Below, piece by piece: positions 1 to 9,779 of a stretch of 27,487 nucleotides of DNA. The notes under the pieces were generated by a model. That model was not told the DNA's origin. It did no database searches and saw nothing but the letters and a program-made list of their open reading frames with translations. The translations under genes were made by a program, and so were the position numbers. This DNA comes from Pseudomonadota bacterium (GTDB lineage Bacteria > Pseudomonadota > Gammaproteobacteria > Steroidobacterales > Steroidobacteraceae), in contig JAJXYU010000011.1 of the NCBI GenBank assembly GCA_021780395.1, positions 1 through 27,487 on the forward strand, in the 5' to 3' direction. Position 1 is the first letter of the stretch. Every line of letters begins with the position of its first letter.

Positions 1-679
1 CCGCGGCGAGCGTCGCGTCGAGATCGCCGCCCTGGGCGCCGATCCCGGGCACGAGGAACGGCACGTCAGGGTGCGCTTCGCGCAGCGCCGCCATCTCGCG
101 CGTGAAGTTCGCACCGACCACGAGCATCAGGTTGCGATGCACGTTCCATCGCGCGGCGCGTGCGGCGACCGTCCGGTAAAGCGGCACGCCATCGCAGGCC
201 AGGTCCTGGAAGTCGTGCGCGCCGCGATTCGACGTGCGGCACAGCACGATCGCGCCCCGGTCGGGCCGCGCGAGGAACGGCGTGACCGAGTCCTCGCCCA
301 TGTAGGGGTTCACGGTGACCGCATCGGCGCCGTAGCGGTCGAACGCTTCGCGGGCGTACGCTTCCGCGGTGTTGCCGATGTCACCGCGTTTCGCGTCGAG
401 GATCACGATCGCATGCGGCGCCCGTTCGCGAACGTAGCGGATGCTCGCCGCGAGTTCGGCCTCGGCCGCCTGCGCGCTGTAGAACGCGATCTGCGGCTTG
501 TATGCGGCCGCGAATTCGCGGGTCGCGTCGATGATCCGACGGTTGAACTCGAGGAGCGGCTGCCGCCGCGCGGCCAGATCCGGCGGGAGTTTCGCCGGGT
601 CCGGATCGAGGCCGACGCACAGCAGGCTGCCGCTCGCGATTTGCGCGGCACGGAGTCGTTCTGCGAAGCTCGTCGGCAT
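1..679 (-). CDS. pyrF: Orotidine 5'-phosphate decarboxylase, partial (C-terminus beyond left edge)
   Basis: OMP decarboxylase makes UMP from orotidine monophosphate in the last step of de novo pyrimidine synthesis, in the cytoplasm. The reading frame is open from the ATG at 679 to the left edge, 226 codons, so the C-terminus is missing from the window. Visible landmarks are LCVGLDPD at residues 20-27, YKPQIAFYSA at 60-69, the catalytic LDAKRGDIGN at 94-103 (Asp95, Lys97, Asp100) and VPGIGAQGGD near the cut. These belong to the longer 'type 2' PyrF subfamily (as in beta-proteobacteria, Myxococcus and actinobacteria), not the E. coli type, which has a different N-terminus and a DLKFFDIP-like core. 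It is divergent from the antitoxin-like gene at 733. The identification is secure; the subfamily call rests on remembered motifs. Confidence 0.93.
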   Translation of the reverse strand, partial: MPTSFAERLRAAQIASGSLLCVGLDPDPAKLPPDLAARRQPLLEFNRRIIDATREFAAAYKPQIAFYSAQAAEAELAASIRYVRERAPHAIVILDAKRGDIGNTAEAYAREAFDRYGADAVTVNPYMGEDSVTPFLARPDRGAIVLCRTSNRGAHDFQDLACDGVPLYRTVAARAARWNVHRNLMLVVGANFTREMAALREAHPDVPFLVPGIGAQGGDLDATLAA

Positions 680-732
680 ACGTCATGATATTCCGGATCG
701 CCACCGGGCCGTAAATCCCGATCGAGACTTCC

Positions 733-1170
733 TTGCCGCGCAAGCCACGCACCGGACCGCGCCTCGTATTGCAGCCTCCCGCGCGCCGTCCGGGTCGGCC
801 GACGAGCCTGGGCGCGCTCACGCGCTTCTTCCGGATCGCCGACGCCTGGGAGCTCTCGCCGTTGCAGCAATGCCGGCTGCTCAGGATCCCCTCGCCGCAG
901 GTGCTCGCGCGGTACCGGCTCGGCCAGGGTCCGCGCCTCTCGGCCGCTCAGCAGGAGCGTGCGGCCCTGGTCGCGCACATCCAGCGATCCCTGGCGCAGG
1001 GTGCGACGCCCGATCAGGTCTGGGCGTGGCTGCACGGGCCGCAGCGCGGCGCGCCGTTCGCCGGCGAGAGTCCCCTGTACTACCTCCTGGAAAACGGCCT
1101 GCCGGCGCTGCGGGAGGTGGCCCGGCTCCTGCAGCGCCGCCACGGGGAGCGGCGCGAAACCGGACCCTGA
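733..1170 (+). CDS. Xre/MbcA/ParS-type antitoxin-like protein (DUF2384 family), orphan
   Basis: The predicted product has 145 aa. Residues about 27-60 (LTRFFRIADAWELSPLQQCRLLRIPS) resemble the Xre-like helix-turn-helix of MbcA/ParS antitoxins, and residues about 93-135 (WAWLHGPQRGAPFAGESPLYYLL) resemble the C-terminal toxin-binding DUF2384 domain. Known family members bind DNA and neutralise a RES-domain toxin that depletes NAD. No RES gene lies next to it here: pyrF is upstream on the other strand and tRNA-Leu is downstream. The frame has a stop at 712, so the earliest start is the TTG at 733, with only a weak GAG ribosome site and no in-frame ATG. It could be a solitary regulator. Family assignment is by pattern, not by search. 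Confidence 0.62.
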   Translation: MPRKPRTGPRLVLQPPARRPGRPTSLGALTRFFRIADAWELSPLQQCRLLRIPSPQVLARYRLGQGPRLSAAQQERAALVAHIQRSLAQGATPDQVWAWLHGPQRGAPFAGESPLYYLLENGLPALREVARLLQRRHGERRETGP

Positions 1171-1187
1171 GTTTCGTCCTTTTCGGC

Positions 1188-1193
1188 TATACT
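1188..1193 (+). promoter_or_regulatory. Putative -10 box for tRNA-Leu / tig
   Basis: TATACT stands 17 bases before the tRNA-Leu 5' end in otherwise very GC-rich DNA. No good -35 hexamer is visible at 16-18 bases upstream, so only the -10 is called. Confidence 0.35.
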
Positions 1194-1210
1194 AATCGGC
1201 TCGGCTCCAA

Positions 1211-1295
1211 GCGAGAGTGGCGGAACTGGTAGACGCGCTGGACTTAGAATCCAGTGGGGCAACCCGTGCGAGTTCGAGTCTCGCCTTTCGCACCA
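1211..1295 (+). tRNA. tRNA-Leu (anticodon TAG)
   Basis: A full cloverleaf is readable. The acceptor GCGAGAG (1211-1217) pairs with CTTTCGC (1285-1291), the anticodon stem CTGGA/TCCAG encloses loop CTTAGAA with anticodon TAG, there is a long variable arm as expected for a class II tRNA, and the T arm is GCGAG-TTCGAGT-CTCGC. The discriminator is A1292 and the CCA end is encoded at 1293-1295. It reads CTA leucine codons and, by wobble, other CTN codons. The tig start lies only 50 bases downstream, so processing from a shared transcript is plausible. Confidence 0.96.
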
Positions 1296-1345
1296 TACTT
1301 TCGCGGCGCAACGACTCTGAAGCGATCATTCGGGAGAGGTTCGAA

Positions 1346-2641
1346 ATGCAGGTTTCCGTCGAGAGCATCGGTACCCTCGCACGCCGCATGCAGGTGCAAG
1401 TTCCCGCCGAGCGGGTCGCGCAGGAGGTCGGCGCGCGGCTGAAGAACCTGAGCCGCACCGCGCGACTCAAGGGGTTCCGGCCCGGCAAGGCGCCGATGAC
1501 GGTGATCGAGCGCCAGTTCGGCCCGCAGGTTCGGCGCGAGGTGATCGGCGACCTGCTGCAGTCGAGTTTTGCGGAGGCGGTCACGCAGCACCAGCTCGCA
1601 CCCGCGGGCAGTCCACGGATCGAGCCGCAGAGTCTCGGCGAGGGCGAGGACCTCAAATACGTCGCGACCTTCGAGGTCTACCCGGAGATCGCGCTCGCAC
1701 CCATCGACGCGCTCTCGGTCGAGCGGTCGGTCGCCGAGGTCACCGACGCCGACGTGGATGCGATGATCGAGCGGTTGCGCGCGCAGCAGACCCGTTACCA
1801 CGCGGTGGACCGCCCCGCGGCGAGCGGCGACCGGGTCACGATCGGGTTCGCGGGCACGATCGACGGCGCCGCGTTCAACGGCAGCCAGGCCGACAACGTC
1901 GGTTTCGTGCTCGGCGAGGGCAAGATGCTGCCGGAGTTCGAGACGGGGCTCGTCGGCGCCTCGGCGGGCGAGGAACGCACGATCGAGCTCGACTTCCCCG
2001 CCGACTATCGCGCCACCGAGCTCGCGGGCAAGCACGCGGTGTTCAAGGTCACCGTCGCGAGCGTCGAGGAGGCGTCGCTCCCGGCGCTCGACGAGGAGTT
2101 CTGCAAGGCCTTCGGCGTGACCGAGGGCGGAATCGCGAAGTTGCGCGAGGAAGTCACCGGGAACATGCGGCGCGAACTCGATCAGGCGCTGCGCAACCGG
2201 AACAGGACCGAGGTGCTCGAGAAGCTCCTGCAGGCCAATCCGATCGAGCTGCCGAATGCGCTCGTCGAGGCCCAGGTGCGCGAGATGCAGGTCGATGCGA
2301 TGCGCCGCGCCGGCGTCAAGGATCCGGCGCAGGCGCCGGCGCCACAGCCGTTCCAAGAGCCGGCGCGGCGGCGTGTCGCGCTCGGGCTCCTGCTCGCGGA
2401 ACTGATCAAGCGGGAGAAGCTCGTCGCCGACCCGCAGCGGGTCGAGCAGCGGCTCGATGAGCTCGCGGTCGGTTACGGCGACCCGGAGACGCTGAAGCGC
2501 GCGTATCGCCAGAACGCCGACGCGATGCGTCAGCTCGAAGGCCTCGCGGTCGAGGACCAGGCCGTCGACTGGCTCCTCGGGCACGCACAGGTCAACGAGA
2601 AGCGCTTGTCTTTCAAGGAGTTGATGAATTTCGGCGGGTGA
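1346..2641 (+). CDS. tig: Trigger factor, ribosome-bound chaperone and peptidyl-prolyl isomerase
   Basis: Trigger factor binds at the ribosomal exit tunnel and helps nascent proteins fold. The product has 431 aa, close to the usual 430. The N-terminal ribosome-binding domain shows the signature GFRPGKAP at residues 43-50. An FKBP-like isomerase domain spans roughly residues 155-245, and an alpha-helical C-terminal arm domain follows. The ATG at 1346 is chosen because GGGAGAGG lies about 7 bases before it. The frame is open further upstream, but only through the tRNA gene. The gene starts the conserved tig-clpP-clpX-lon order, and 197 bases separate it from clpP. Confidence 0.97.
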   Translation: MQVSVESIGTLARRMQVQVPAERVAQEVGARLKNLSRTARLKGFRPGKAPMTVIERQFGPQVRREVIGDLLQSSFAEAVTQHQLAPAGSPRIEPQSLGEGEDLKYVATFEVYPEIALAPIDALSVERSVAEVTDADVDAMIERLRAQQTRYHAVDRPAASGDRVTIGFAGTIDGAAFNGSQADNVGFVLGEGKMLPEFETGLVGASAGEERTIELDFPADYRATELAGKHAVFKVTVASVEEASLPALDEEFCKAFGVTEGGIAKLREEVTGNMRRELDQALRNRNRTEVLEKLLQANPIELPNALVEAQVREMQVDAMRRAGVKDPAQAPAPQPFQEPARRRVALGLLLAELIKREKLVADPQRVEQRLDELAVGYGDPETLKRAYRQNADAMRQLEGLAVEDQAVDWLLGHAQVNEKRLSFKELMNFGG

Positions 2642-2719
2642 GACGACCGGGCGACGGACGCGGCGCGTCGAGTCCGGCAGGCCGTTCCCGCCGGTCCGCC
2701 GGCCCGCGAGCGACCGTCC

Positions 2720-2749
2720 CTTGAAAACCAACCGCGGACGGCCCACATT
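2720..2749 (+). promoter_or_regulatory. Putative sigma-32 (heat-shock) promoter of clpP
   Basis: CTTGAAA (2720-2726) matches the RpoH -35 consensus exactly. CCCACATT (2742-2749), 15 bases on, is a degenerate version of the -10 CCCCATnT. clpP is a classical heat-shock gene in Gammaproteobacteria, which supports the reading. The transcript would have a leader of about 80 bases. The rest of the tig-clpP gap has only a short hairpin, GACGC-GGC-GCGTC, at 2657-2669. Confidence 0.42.
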
Positions 2750-2838
2750 GGATAACGGTCGAACCGCGACGACGGACTTGGACCGCAACGAGTGTTAAAC
2801 CGCAACGACGCCGCGCTGGCCGCGGTTGGCAGGCACGA

Positions 2839-3456
2839 ATGACGACACGCGCATTGAATCTGGTTCCGATGGTGGTCGAGCAAACCGCGCGCGGCGAGCG
2901 TGCGTACGACATCTACTCCCGACTGCTGAAGGAGCGGGTGGTGTTCGTCGTCGGGCCGGTCGAGGACTACATGGCGAACCTGGTGGTCGCGCAGCTCCTG
3001 TTCCTGGAGAGCGAGAACCCGGACAAGGACGTCGCGCTCTACATCAATTCGCCGGGCGGCTCGGTGAGCGCGGGGCTCGCGATCTACGACACGATGCAGT
3101 TCATCAAGCCCGACGTCAGCACGATCTGCGTGGGGCTCGCCGCGTCGATGGGCGCGGTGCTGCTCGCCGGCGGCGCGACCGGCAAGCGCTATTCGCTGCC
3201 GAATTCCAAGATCATGATCCATCAGCCCTCGGCGGGCTTCCAGGGACAGGCCTCGGACATCGACATTCACGCGCGCGATGTGCTCGAGACGCGCGAGCGG
3301 CTGAACAACATCCTCGCACGCCACTCGGGGCAGACGGTCGAGCGGATCAAGCAGGACAGCGACCGCGACAACTTCATGACCGCCGAGGTCGCAAGGGCCT
3401 ACGGATTGATCGACGGGCTGCTCGCGAAGCGCGGCGACCTGCCGGTCAAGGGCTGA
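2839..3456 (+). CDS. clpP: ATP-dependent Clp protease proteolytic subunit
   Basis: ClpP forms the double-heptamer barrel that degrades substrates unfolded by ClpX or ClpA. The product has 205 aa. The catalytic triad is readable: Ser103 in GLAASMGA, His128 in KIMIHQP and Asp177 in QDSDRDNFM, with the same spacing as in E. coli ClpP. The segment [19 protein letters not shown] at residues 68-86 is the usual oxyanion-loop region. The N-terminus [15 protein letters not shown] probably carries a short propeptide ending before the LVPMV segment. The ribosome site before the ATG at 2839 is weak. Its unfoldase partner clpX lies 203 bases downstream with its own promoter. Confidence 0.98.
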   Translation: MTTRALNLVPMVVEQTARGERAYDIYSRLLKERVVFVVGPVEDYMANLVVAQLLFLESENPDKDVALYINSPGGSVSAGLAIYDTMQFIKPDVSTICVGLAASMGAVLLAGGATGKRYSLPNSKIMIHQPSAGFQGQASDIDIHARDVLETRERLNNILARHSGQTVERIKQDSDRDNFMTAEVARAYGLIDGLLAKRGDLPVKG

Positions 3457-3526
3457 CGAGCGCCGCCATCCGACCCGAATACGCCCCTGGCCCCCGCGGA
3501 CGCGCTGGATTTCGACGCGTTTCACG

Positions 3527-3539
3527 CCCCCGACGGGGG
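3527..3539 (+). repeat. Short GC hairpin in the clpP-clpX gap
   Basis: CCCCC-GAC-GGGGG forms a 5-bp stem just upstream of the clpX promoter. No T run follows, so it is at most a weak terminator or attenuator of clpP read-through. Confidence 0.25.
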
Positions 3540-3543
3540 TCGC

Positions 3544-3571
3544 TTGGCGGGGGCTCGCCGGGTGCTATATA
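3544..3571 (+). promoter_or_regulatory. Putative sigma-70 promoter of clpX with extended -10
   Basis: TTGGCG (3544-3549) is followed after 16 bases by TATATA (3566-3571). A TG one base before it (TGC-TATATA) makes an extended -10 element, and an alternative -10 TATAGT overlaps at 3568. This AT-rich patch stands out in the GC-rich gap. It places the start of transcription about 80 bases before clpX, so clpX can be made independently of clpP. Confidence 0.5.
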
Positions 3572-3659
3572 GTTTTATCCAGAGCCGTTGCCGGGGGTGT
3601 CCCCGTCGCCGTCCGGTCGGCGCGGGCGCAGTCCGGATCGCGGCGGAACCGAGGAAAGC

Positions 3660-4982
3660 ATGAGCGAAGATTCCCGCGGCAAACACGACGACGGCAAGCT
3701 CCTGTACTGCTCCTTCTGCGGCAAGAGCCAGCACGAGGTGCGCAAGCTGATCGCCGGACCCTCCGTTTTCGTCTGCGACGAGTGCGTCGAGCTGTGCAAC
3801 GACATCATTCGCGAGGAGCTCGAGGAGCGGGCCGAACGGACCCGCGACAAGCTGCCGAAGCCGCAGGAAATCAAGAAGGTCCTCGACGAGTACGTGATCG
3901 GCCAGGAGCGCGCGAAGCGCGTGCTGTCGGTCGCGGTGTACAACCACTACAAGCGCCTGCAGACCCGCAACGGGGACGGCGCCCGTGGCCGTGACGACGT
4001 CGAGCTCGCGAAGAGCAACATCCTGCTGATCGGGCCCACCGGGTCGGGAAAGACCCTGCTCGCCGAGACGCTCGCGCGGCTGCTGAACGTGCCGTTCACG
4101 ATCGCCGATGCGACCACGCTCACCGAAGCGGGGTACGTCGGCGAGGACGTCGAGAACATCATCCAGAAGCTCCTGCAGAAGTGCGACTACGACGTCGAGA
4201 AGGCGCAAACGGGAATCGTCTACATCGACGAGATCGACAAGATCTCGCGCAAATCGGACAACCCGTCGATCACCCGCGACGTCTCCGGCGAGGGCGTGCA
4301 GCAGGCGCTGCTGAAGCTGATCGAGGGCACGATCGCGTCGGTCCCGCCGCAGGGCGGCCGCAAGCATCCGCAACAGGAGTTCCTGCAGGTCGACACGACC
4401 AACATCCTGTTCATCTGCGGCGGCGCGTTCTCGGGTCTCGAGAAGATCATCATGAACCGCACGCACAAGAGCGGGATCGGTTTCGTCGCCGACGTGCGCG
4501 AGCAACACGCACGGCCGCACGGCAACGACCTGTTTCACGACGTCGAGCCGGAGGATCTGATCAAGTACGGCCTGATCCCCGAGTTCGTCGGCCGTCTGCC
4601 GGTCGTCGCGACGCTCGAGGAACTCGACGAGGACGCACTGATCTCGATCCTGCAGCAGCCGAAGAACGCGCTGACCAAGCAGTACCGCAAGCTGTTCGAC
4701 ATGGAAGGCGTCGAACTCGATTTCCGCGAGGACGCCCTGCGCTCGGTCGCGCGCAAGGCGATGCAGCGCAAGACGGGCGCGCGCGGCCTGCGGACGATCC
4801 TCGAGAACGTGCTCCTCGACACCATGTACGACCTGCCCTCGATGCGCAACGTCCAGAAGGTCGTCGTCGACGAGATGGTCATCGAAGGCGGGCACAAGCC
4901 CTACGTCGTGCACGGCGCCGACGACAGCCGCCTGGCGACGGTCGAGGAACCCCGGCGGCCCACGGGCTCCGATCACATTTGA
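3660..4982 (+). CDS. clpX: ATP-dependent Clp protease unfoldase subunit ClpX
   Basis: ClpX is the AAA+ hexamer that recognises, unfolds and threads substrates into ClpP. The product has 440 aa (E. coli 424). The N-terminal zinc-binding domain has Cys17, Cys20, Cys39 and Cys42. The Walker A motif GPTGSGKT is at residues 125-132, Walker B is [10 protein letters not shown], the ClpP-docking loop is SGIGF, and the sensor-2 region is [12 protein letters not shown]. The ATG at 3660 is preceded by a good GAGGAAAG ribosome site; in-frame codons further upstream lie in the promoter leader and are not used. A strong hairpin follows the stop codon. Confidence 0.98.
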   Translation: MSEDSRGKHDDGKLLYCSFCGKSQHEVRKLIAGPSVFVCDECVELCNDIIREELEERAERTRDKLPKPQEIKKVLDEYVIGQERAKRVLSVAVYNHYKRLQTRNGDGARGRDDVELAKSNILLIGPTGSGKTLLAETLARLLNVPFTIADATTLTEAGYVGEDVENIIQKLLQKCDYDVEKAQTGIVYIDEIDKISRKSDNPSITRDVSGEGVQQALLKLIEGTIASVPPQGGRKHPQQEFLQVDTTNILFICGGAFSGLEKIIMNRTHKSGIGFVADVREQHARPHGNDLFHDVEPEDLIKYGLIPEFVGRLPVVATLEELDEDALISILQQPKNALTKQYRKLFDMEGVELDFREDALRSVARKAMQRKTGARGLRTILENVLLDTMYDLPSMRNVQKVVVDEMVIEGGHKPYVVHGADDSRLATVEEPRRPTGSDHI

Positions 4983-4985
4983 CGG

Positions 4986-5015
4986 CGATCCGCGGCGCCG
5001 CGATCCGCGGCGCCG
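4986..5015 (+). repeat. Tandem duplication of a 15-base unit
   Basis: The unit CGATCCGCGGCGCCG occurs twice without a gap (4986-5000 and 5001-5015). Each copy supplies one arm of the clpX-lon hairpin, because the core GCGGCGCCGC is a palindrome. Confidence 0.9.
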
Positions 5016-5017
5016 CG
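4991..5017 (+). terminator. Strong hairpin after clpX, terminator-like
   Basis: CGCGGCGCCGC (4991-5001) and GCGGCGCCGCG (5007-5017) form a perfect 11-bp GC stem with loop GATCC, 8 bases after the clpX stop. No T tract follows: the next bases are CCTTGAAA, the heat-shock -35 of lon. It may stop or pause clpX transcripts, or protect their 3' ends. Confidence 0.4.
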
Positions 5018-5018
5018 C

Positions 5019-5047
5019 CTTGAAACGTGTGCGTCGCGGCCGCATGT
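5019..5047 (+). promoter_or_regulatory. Putative sigma-32 (heat-shock) promoter of lon
   Basis: CTTGAAA (5019-5025) is an exact RpoH -35 match. CCGCATGT (5040-5047), 14 bases on, matches CCCCATnT at all but one fixed position. lon is a known heat-shock gene in Gammaproteobacteria. The leader to the GTG start would be about 45 bases. Confidence 0.52.
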
Positions 5048-5099
5048 CGACGCGACGTCCCACCCATCTCGTGCGCGAAGCGCGAAGGCGAGCGAACCC

Positions 5100-7553
<2,454 letters not shown>

Positions 7554-7562
7554 AGATTGCAC

Positions 7563-7591
7563 TAGCCAAGCGTGGGAGGGTCGCGTAGACT
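7563..7591 (+). promoter_or_regulatory. Putative promoter of the tRNA-Val/tRNA-Asp unit
   Basis: TAGCCA (7563-7568) and TAGACT (7586-7591) stand 17 bases apart, in the short space between lon and the tRNAs. Each hexamer matches the sigma-70 consensus at four positions. Confidence 0.33.
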
Positions 7592-7595
7592 TCCG

Positions 7596-7612
7596 CGCCT
7601 CTTCCAGAGGCG
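7596..7612 (+). terminator. Hairpin between lon and tRNA-Val
   Basis: CGCCTCT-TCC-AGAGGCG is a perfect 7-bp stem with a 3-base loop, 43 bases after the lon stop and 18 before tRNA-Val. No T run follows. It may end the lon transcript, or be a processing signal in the tRNA precursor. Confidence 0.33.
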
Positions 7613-7629
7613 GGCTCGGGCCGCGCGGC

Positions 7630-7705
7630 GGGTGCTTAGCTCAGCTGGAAGAGCGTCGCCTTTACACGGCGAAGGTCGGGGGTTCGATCCCCTCAGCACC
7701 CACCA
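7630..7705 (+). tRNA. tRNA-Val (anticodon TAC)
   Basis: The acceptor GGGTGCT (7630-7636) pairs perfectly with AGCACCC (7695-7701). The anticodon arm TCGCC-TTTACAC-GGCGA gives anticodon TAC, and the T arm has loop TTCGATC. The discriminator is A7702, and CCA is encoded at 7703-7705. It is 76 bases long, and tRNA-Asp follows after 8 bases. Confidence 0.97.
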
Positions 7706-7713
7706 CAACATGC

Positions 7714-7790
7714 GGAGTGGTAGTTCAGCTGGTTAGAATACCGGCCTGTCACGCCGGGGGTCGCGGGTTCGAGTCCCGTCCACTCCGCCA
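7714..7790 (+). tRNA. tRNA-Asp (anticodon GTC)
   Basis: The acceptor GGAGTGG (7714-7720) pairs perfectly with CCACTCC (7780-7786). The anticodon loop CTGTCAC gives GTC, and the T arm is GCGGG-TTCGAGT-CCCGT. The discriminator is G7787, and CCA is encoded at 7788-7790. At 77 bases, with this D arm, it closely follows the E. coli tRNA-Asp pattern. It is probably cotranscribed with tRNA-Val. Confidence 0.97.
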
Positions 7791-7881
7791 TTTCTAGATC
7801 GACGCGTCCCCCGGGGGGGCTGCCCTCCGGGCGGGCGCCGCGGGTGATCGACTCGCGACGACGAGCGAGAGACGACCGAGG

Positions 7882-9777
7882 ATGCTGCAAAAAATTCACG
7901 ACCGGCTGACCGGATGGGTCGCCTACCTGGTCCTCGGCGGCGTCGCCGGGGTGTTCGTCCTGTGGGGCATCAACTGGACGATGCGCACGCCGAACTACGC
8001 GGCGAAGGTGAACGGGACCGAAATCCCGGCGAACCAGGTCCGCGACGCGTACCAGCGCCGGCTTGCCGCGCTCGACCGCCAGGCGAACGGGAGCGTCGAC
8101 GATGCGGCCCGGGCTGCGCTCAAGAAAAAAGTCCTCGACGAGTTCGTCGCCCAGGAAGCGCTGATCACGCGGGTGCACTCGCTCGGCTACCGGGTCAGCG
8201 CCGCCGACGTGCTCGCCGCCGAATCGCAGATCCCGGCGTTCCAGGTCGGCGGCAAGTTCGATCCGGCGCATGCGATCGCGCTGCTGCAAGCCAACGGCCA
8301 GTCGATCGACCAGGTCGAGGCGTCGATCCGCCGGGAGATCCAGCTCAATCAGTTCGCCGACGCGCTGAACCTCTCCGCGTTCGCGACCCCGTCGGAGGTG
8401 AACCGGGTCGAGGCGCTGCTGCACGAACAGCGTGAGATCGGCTGGATCACGGTCCCGTCCGCGACGTATGCGGCGTCCGCGACGCCGACCGAACCGCAGG
8501 TCCAGGCGTACTATCAGGCGCACCCGAGCGCTTACATGACGCCGGAGACGGTCGATCTGCGCTACATCGAACTCAGCCTCGCGAAGCTCGCGGCGGCCGT
8601 GCCGGTCGGCGACGCGCAGCTGCATGCGTATTACGAGGACCAGAAGGCGAAGAATCCGCAGGACTTCGTCCAGCCCGAGGAACGCCGGGTGAGCCACATC
8701 CTGATCGCCGTTTCGAACCCGAAGGACGATGCGGCCGCAAAGGCGAAGGCCGAGAGGATCTACAAGCTCGCGGTCGGTGGCGCGGATTTCGCGGCGCTCG
8801 CCCGCCAGTACTCGCAGGATCCGGGCTCGGCGCCGCAGGGCGGCGATCTCGGCTGGAACGACCGCAAAGCCTGGGTGAAGCCGTTCGCCGACGCGGCGTT
8901 CAGCATGAAGGTCGGGCAGATCGTCGGCCCCGTGAAGACGCAGTTCGGCTACCACATCATCAAGCTCGTCGGCATCAAGCCGGCGAGCGTGAAGACCTTC
9001 GCGCAGAGCCAGGCTCAGCTCGCCTCGGAATACCGGCGCGCCCAGGCCGACAAGGAATTCAACCACCTCGAGGACAAGCTCGCCGACGCCGCGCTGCAGA
9101 ATCCGACCGACATCGATGCGGCGGCGCGTAAGACCGGGCTTCCGGTGCAGGCGATCCCGGGTTTCACCCGGCAGAACGGCGGCGGGCCGTTCCTGCACGT
9201 GCAGCCGGTGATCGATGCGGCGTTCAGCACCGACGTGCTCGACGGCAACCTGAGCTCGCTCGTCCAGGTGTCCAAGGACGACGCGATCGTCGTGCTGTCG
9301 ACGAACCACCAGATGCCGCGGTTGAAGCCGCTGTCCGCGGTGCACGATGCCGTGGTCGCCGCCTGGAAGCAGCAGCGCGGCACCGAACTCGCGCTCGCGG
9401 CGGCACAGGCCGCCGAGAAGAGCCTCGCGGCCGGCCAGACCTGGACCGAGGTGTCGAAGTCGCTGAAGCTCACCGCGCAGCCGCCGCGCTTCGTCTCCCG
9501 CGAGGAGCCATCGGTGCCGATCGAGATCCGCCGCGACGCGTTCGATGCGCCGAAGCCGACCCTTGCGCCGTACTACCGGGCGATCACGCTGCACGACGGT
9601 GACGCGGCGGTGTTCGGCATCGATGCGGTCCGCCAGGATCCGAGCGCGAACGGCTCGGACAAGCCGATGATCGCGCGCGAGCTCGCGGCGACCTACGCCG
9701 GCGAGGAGGCCCAAGCCTACGCGACCGCCGCGCGTGCGCACGCCAAGGTCGTGCTGAACCCCAAGGCCATCGACTGA
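7882..9777 (+). CDS. ppiD: Periplasmic folding chaperone / parvulin-type peptidyl-prolyl isomerase PpiD
   Basis: PpiD is anchored in the inner membrane near the Sec translocon and helps newly exported proteins fold in the periplasm. The product has 631 aa (E. coli 623). It begins MLQKIHDRLTGW, followed by one membrane helix at residues 13-32. A SurA-N-like chaperone region spans about residues 35-200. A parvulin domain at about 268-366 (SHILIAVSNP ... GYHIIKLV) and a C-terminal chaperone region complete it. The ATG at 7882 follows a GAGG that directly abuts it, so the ribosome site is poor. The 91-base gap after tRNA-Asp holds only small GC palindromes (CCCCCGGGGG at 7808). The dedA gene starts 2 bases after the stop, so the two are probably one operon. 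Confidence 0.95.
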   Translation: MLQKIHDRLTGWVAYLVLGGVAGVFVLWGINWTMRTPNYAAKVNGTEIPANQVRDAYQRRLAALDRQANGSVDDAARAALKKKVLDEFVAQEALITRVHSLGYRVSAADVLAAESQIPAFQVGGKFDPAHAIALLQANGQSIDQVEASIRREIQLNQFADALNLSAFATPSEVNRVEALLHEQREIGWITVPSATYAASATPTEPQVQAYYQAHPSAYMTPETVDLRYIELSLAKLAAAVPVGDAQLHAYYEDQKAKNPQDFVQPEERRVSHILIAVSNPKDDAAAKAKAERIYKLAVGGADFAALARQYSQDPGSAPQGGDLGWNDRKAWVKPFADAAFSMKVGQIVGPVKTQFGYHIIKLVGIKPASVKTFAQSQAQLASEYRRAQADKEFNHLEDKLADAALQNPTDIDAAARKTGLPVQAIPGFTRQNGGGPFLHVQPVIDAAFSTDVLDGNLSSLVQVSKDDAIVVLSTNHQMPRLKPLSAVHDAVVAAWKQQRGTELALAAAQAAEKSLAAGQTWTEVSKSLKLTAQPPRFVSREEPSVPIEIRRDAFDAPKPTLAPYYRAITLHDGDAAVFGIDAVRQDPSANGSDKPMIARELAATYAGEEAQAYATAARAHAKVVLNPKAID

Positions 9778-9779
9778 AT

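Noticed and set aside
1217..1345. In-frame N-terminal extension of trigger factor
   Set aside because: It would translate the tRNA-Leu gene; the ATG at 1346 has a good ribosome site and gives the family-normal N-terminus.
1244..2788. Open frame of about 510 codons opposite tig
   Set aside because: It is antisense to a well-supported trigger factor gene and overlaps the tRNA-Leu gene; no protein-like motif.
7808..7817. CCCCCGGGGG palindrome downstream of tRNA-Asp as a terminator
   Set aside because: It is a palindrome without a loop, and no T run follows; a GC-rich background makes such runs common.
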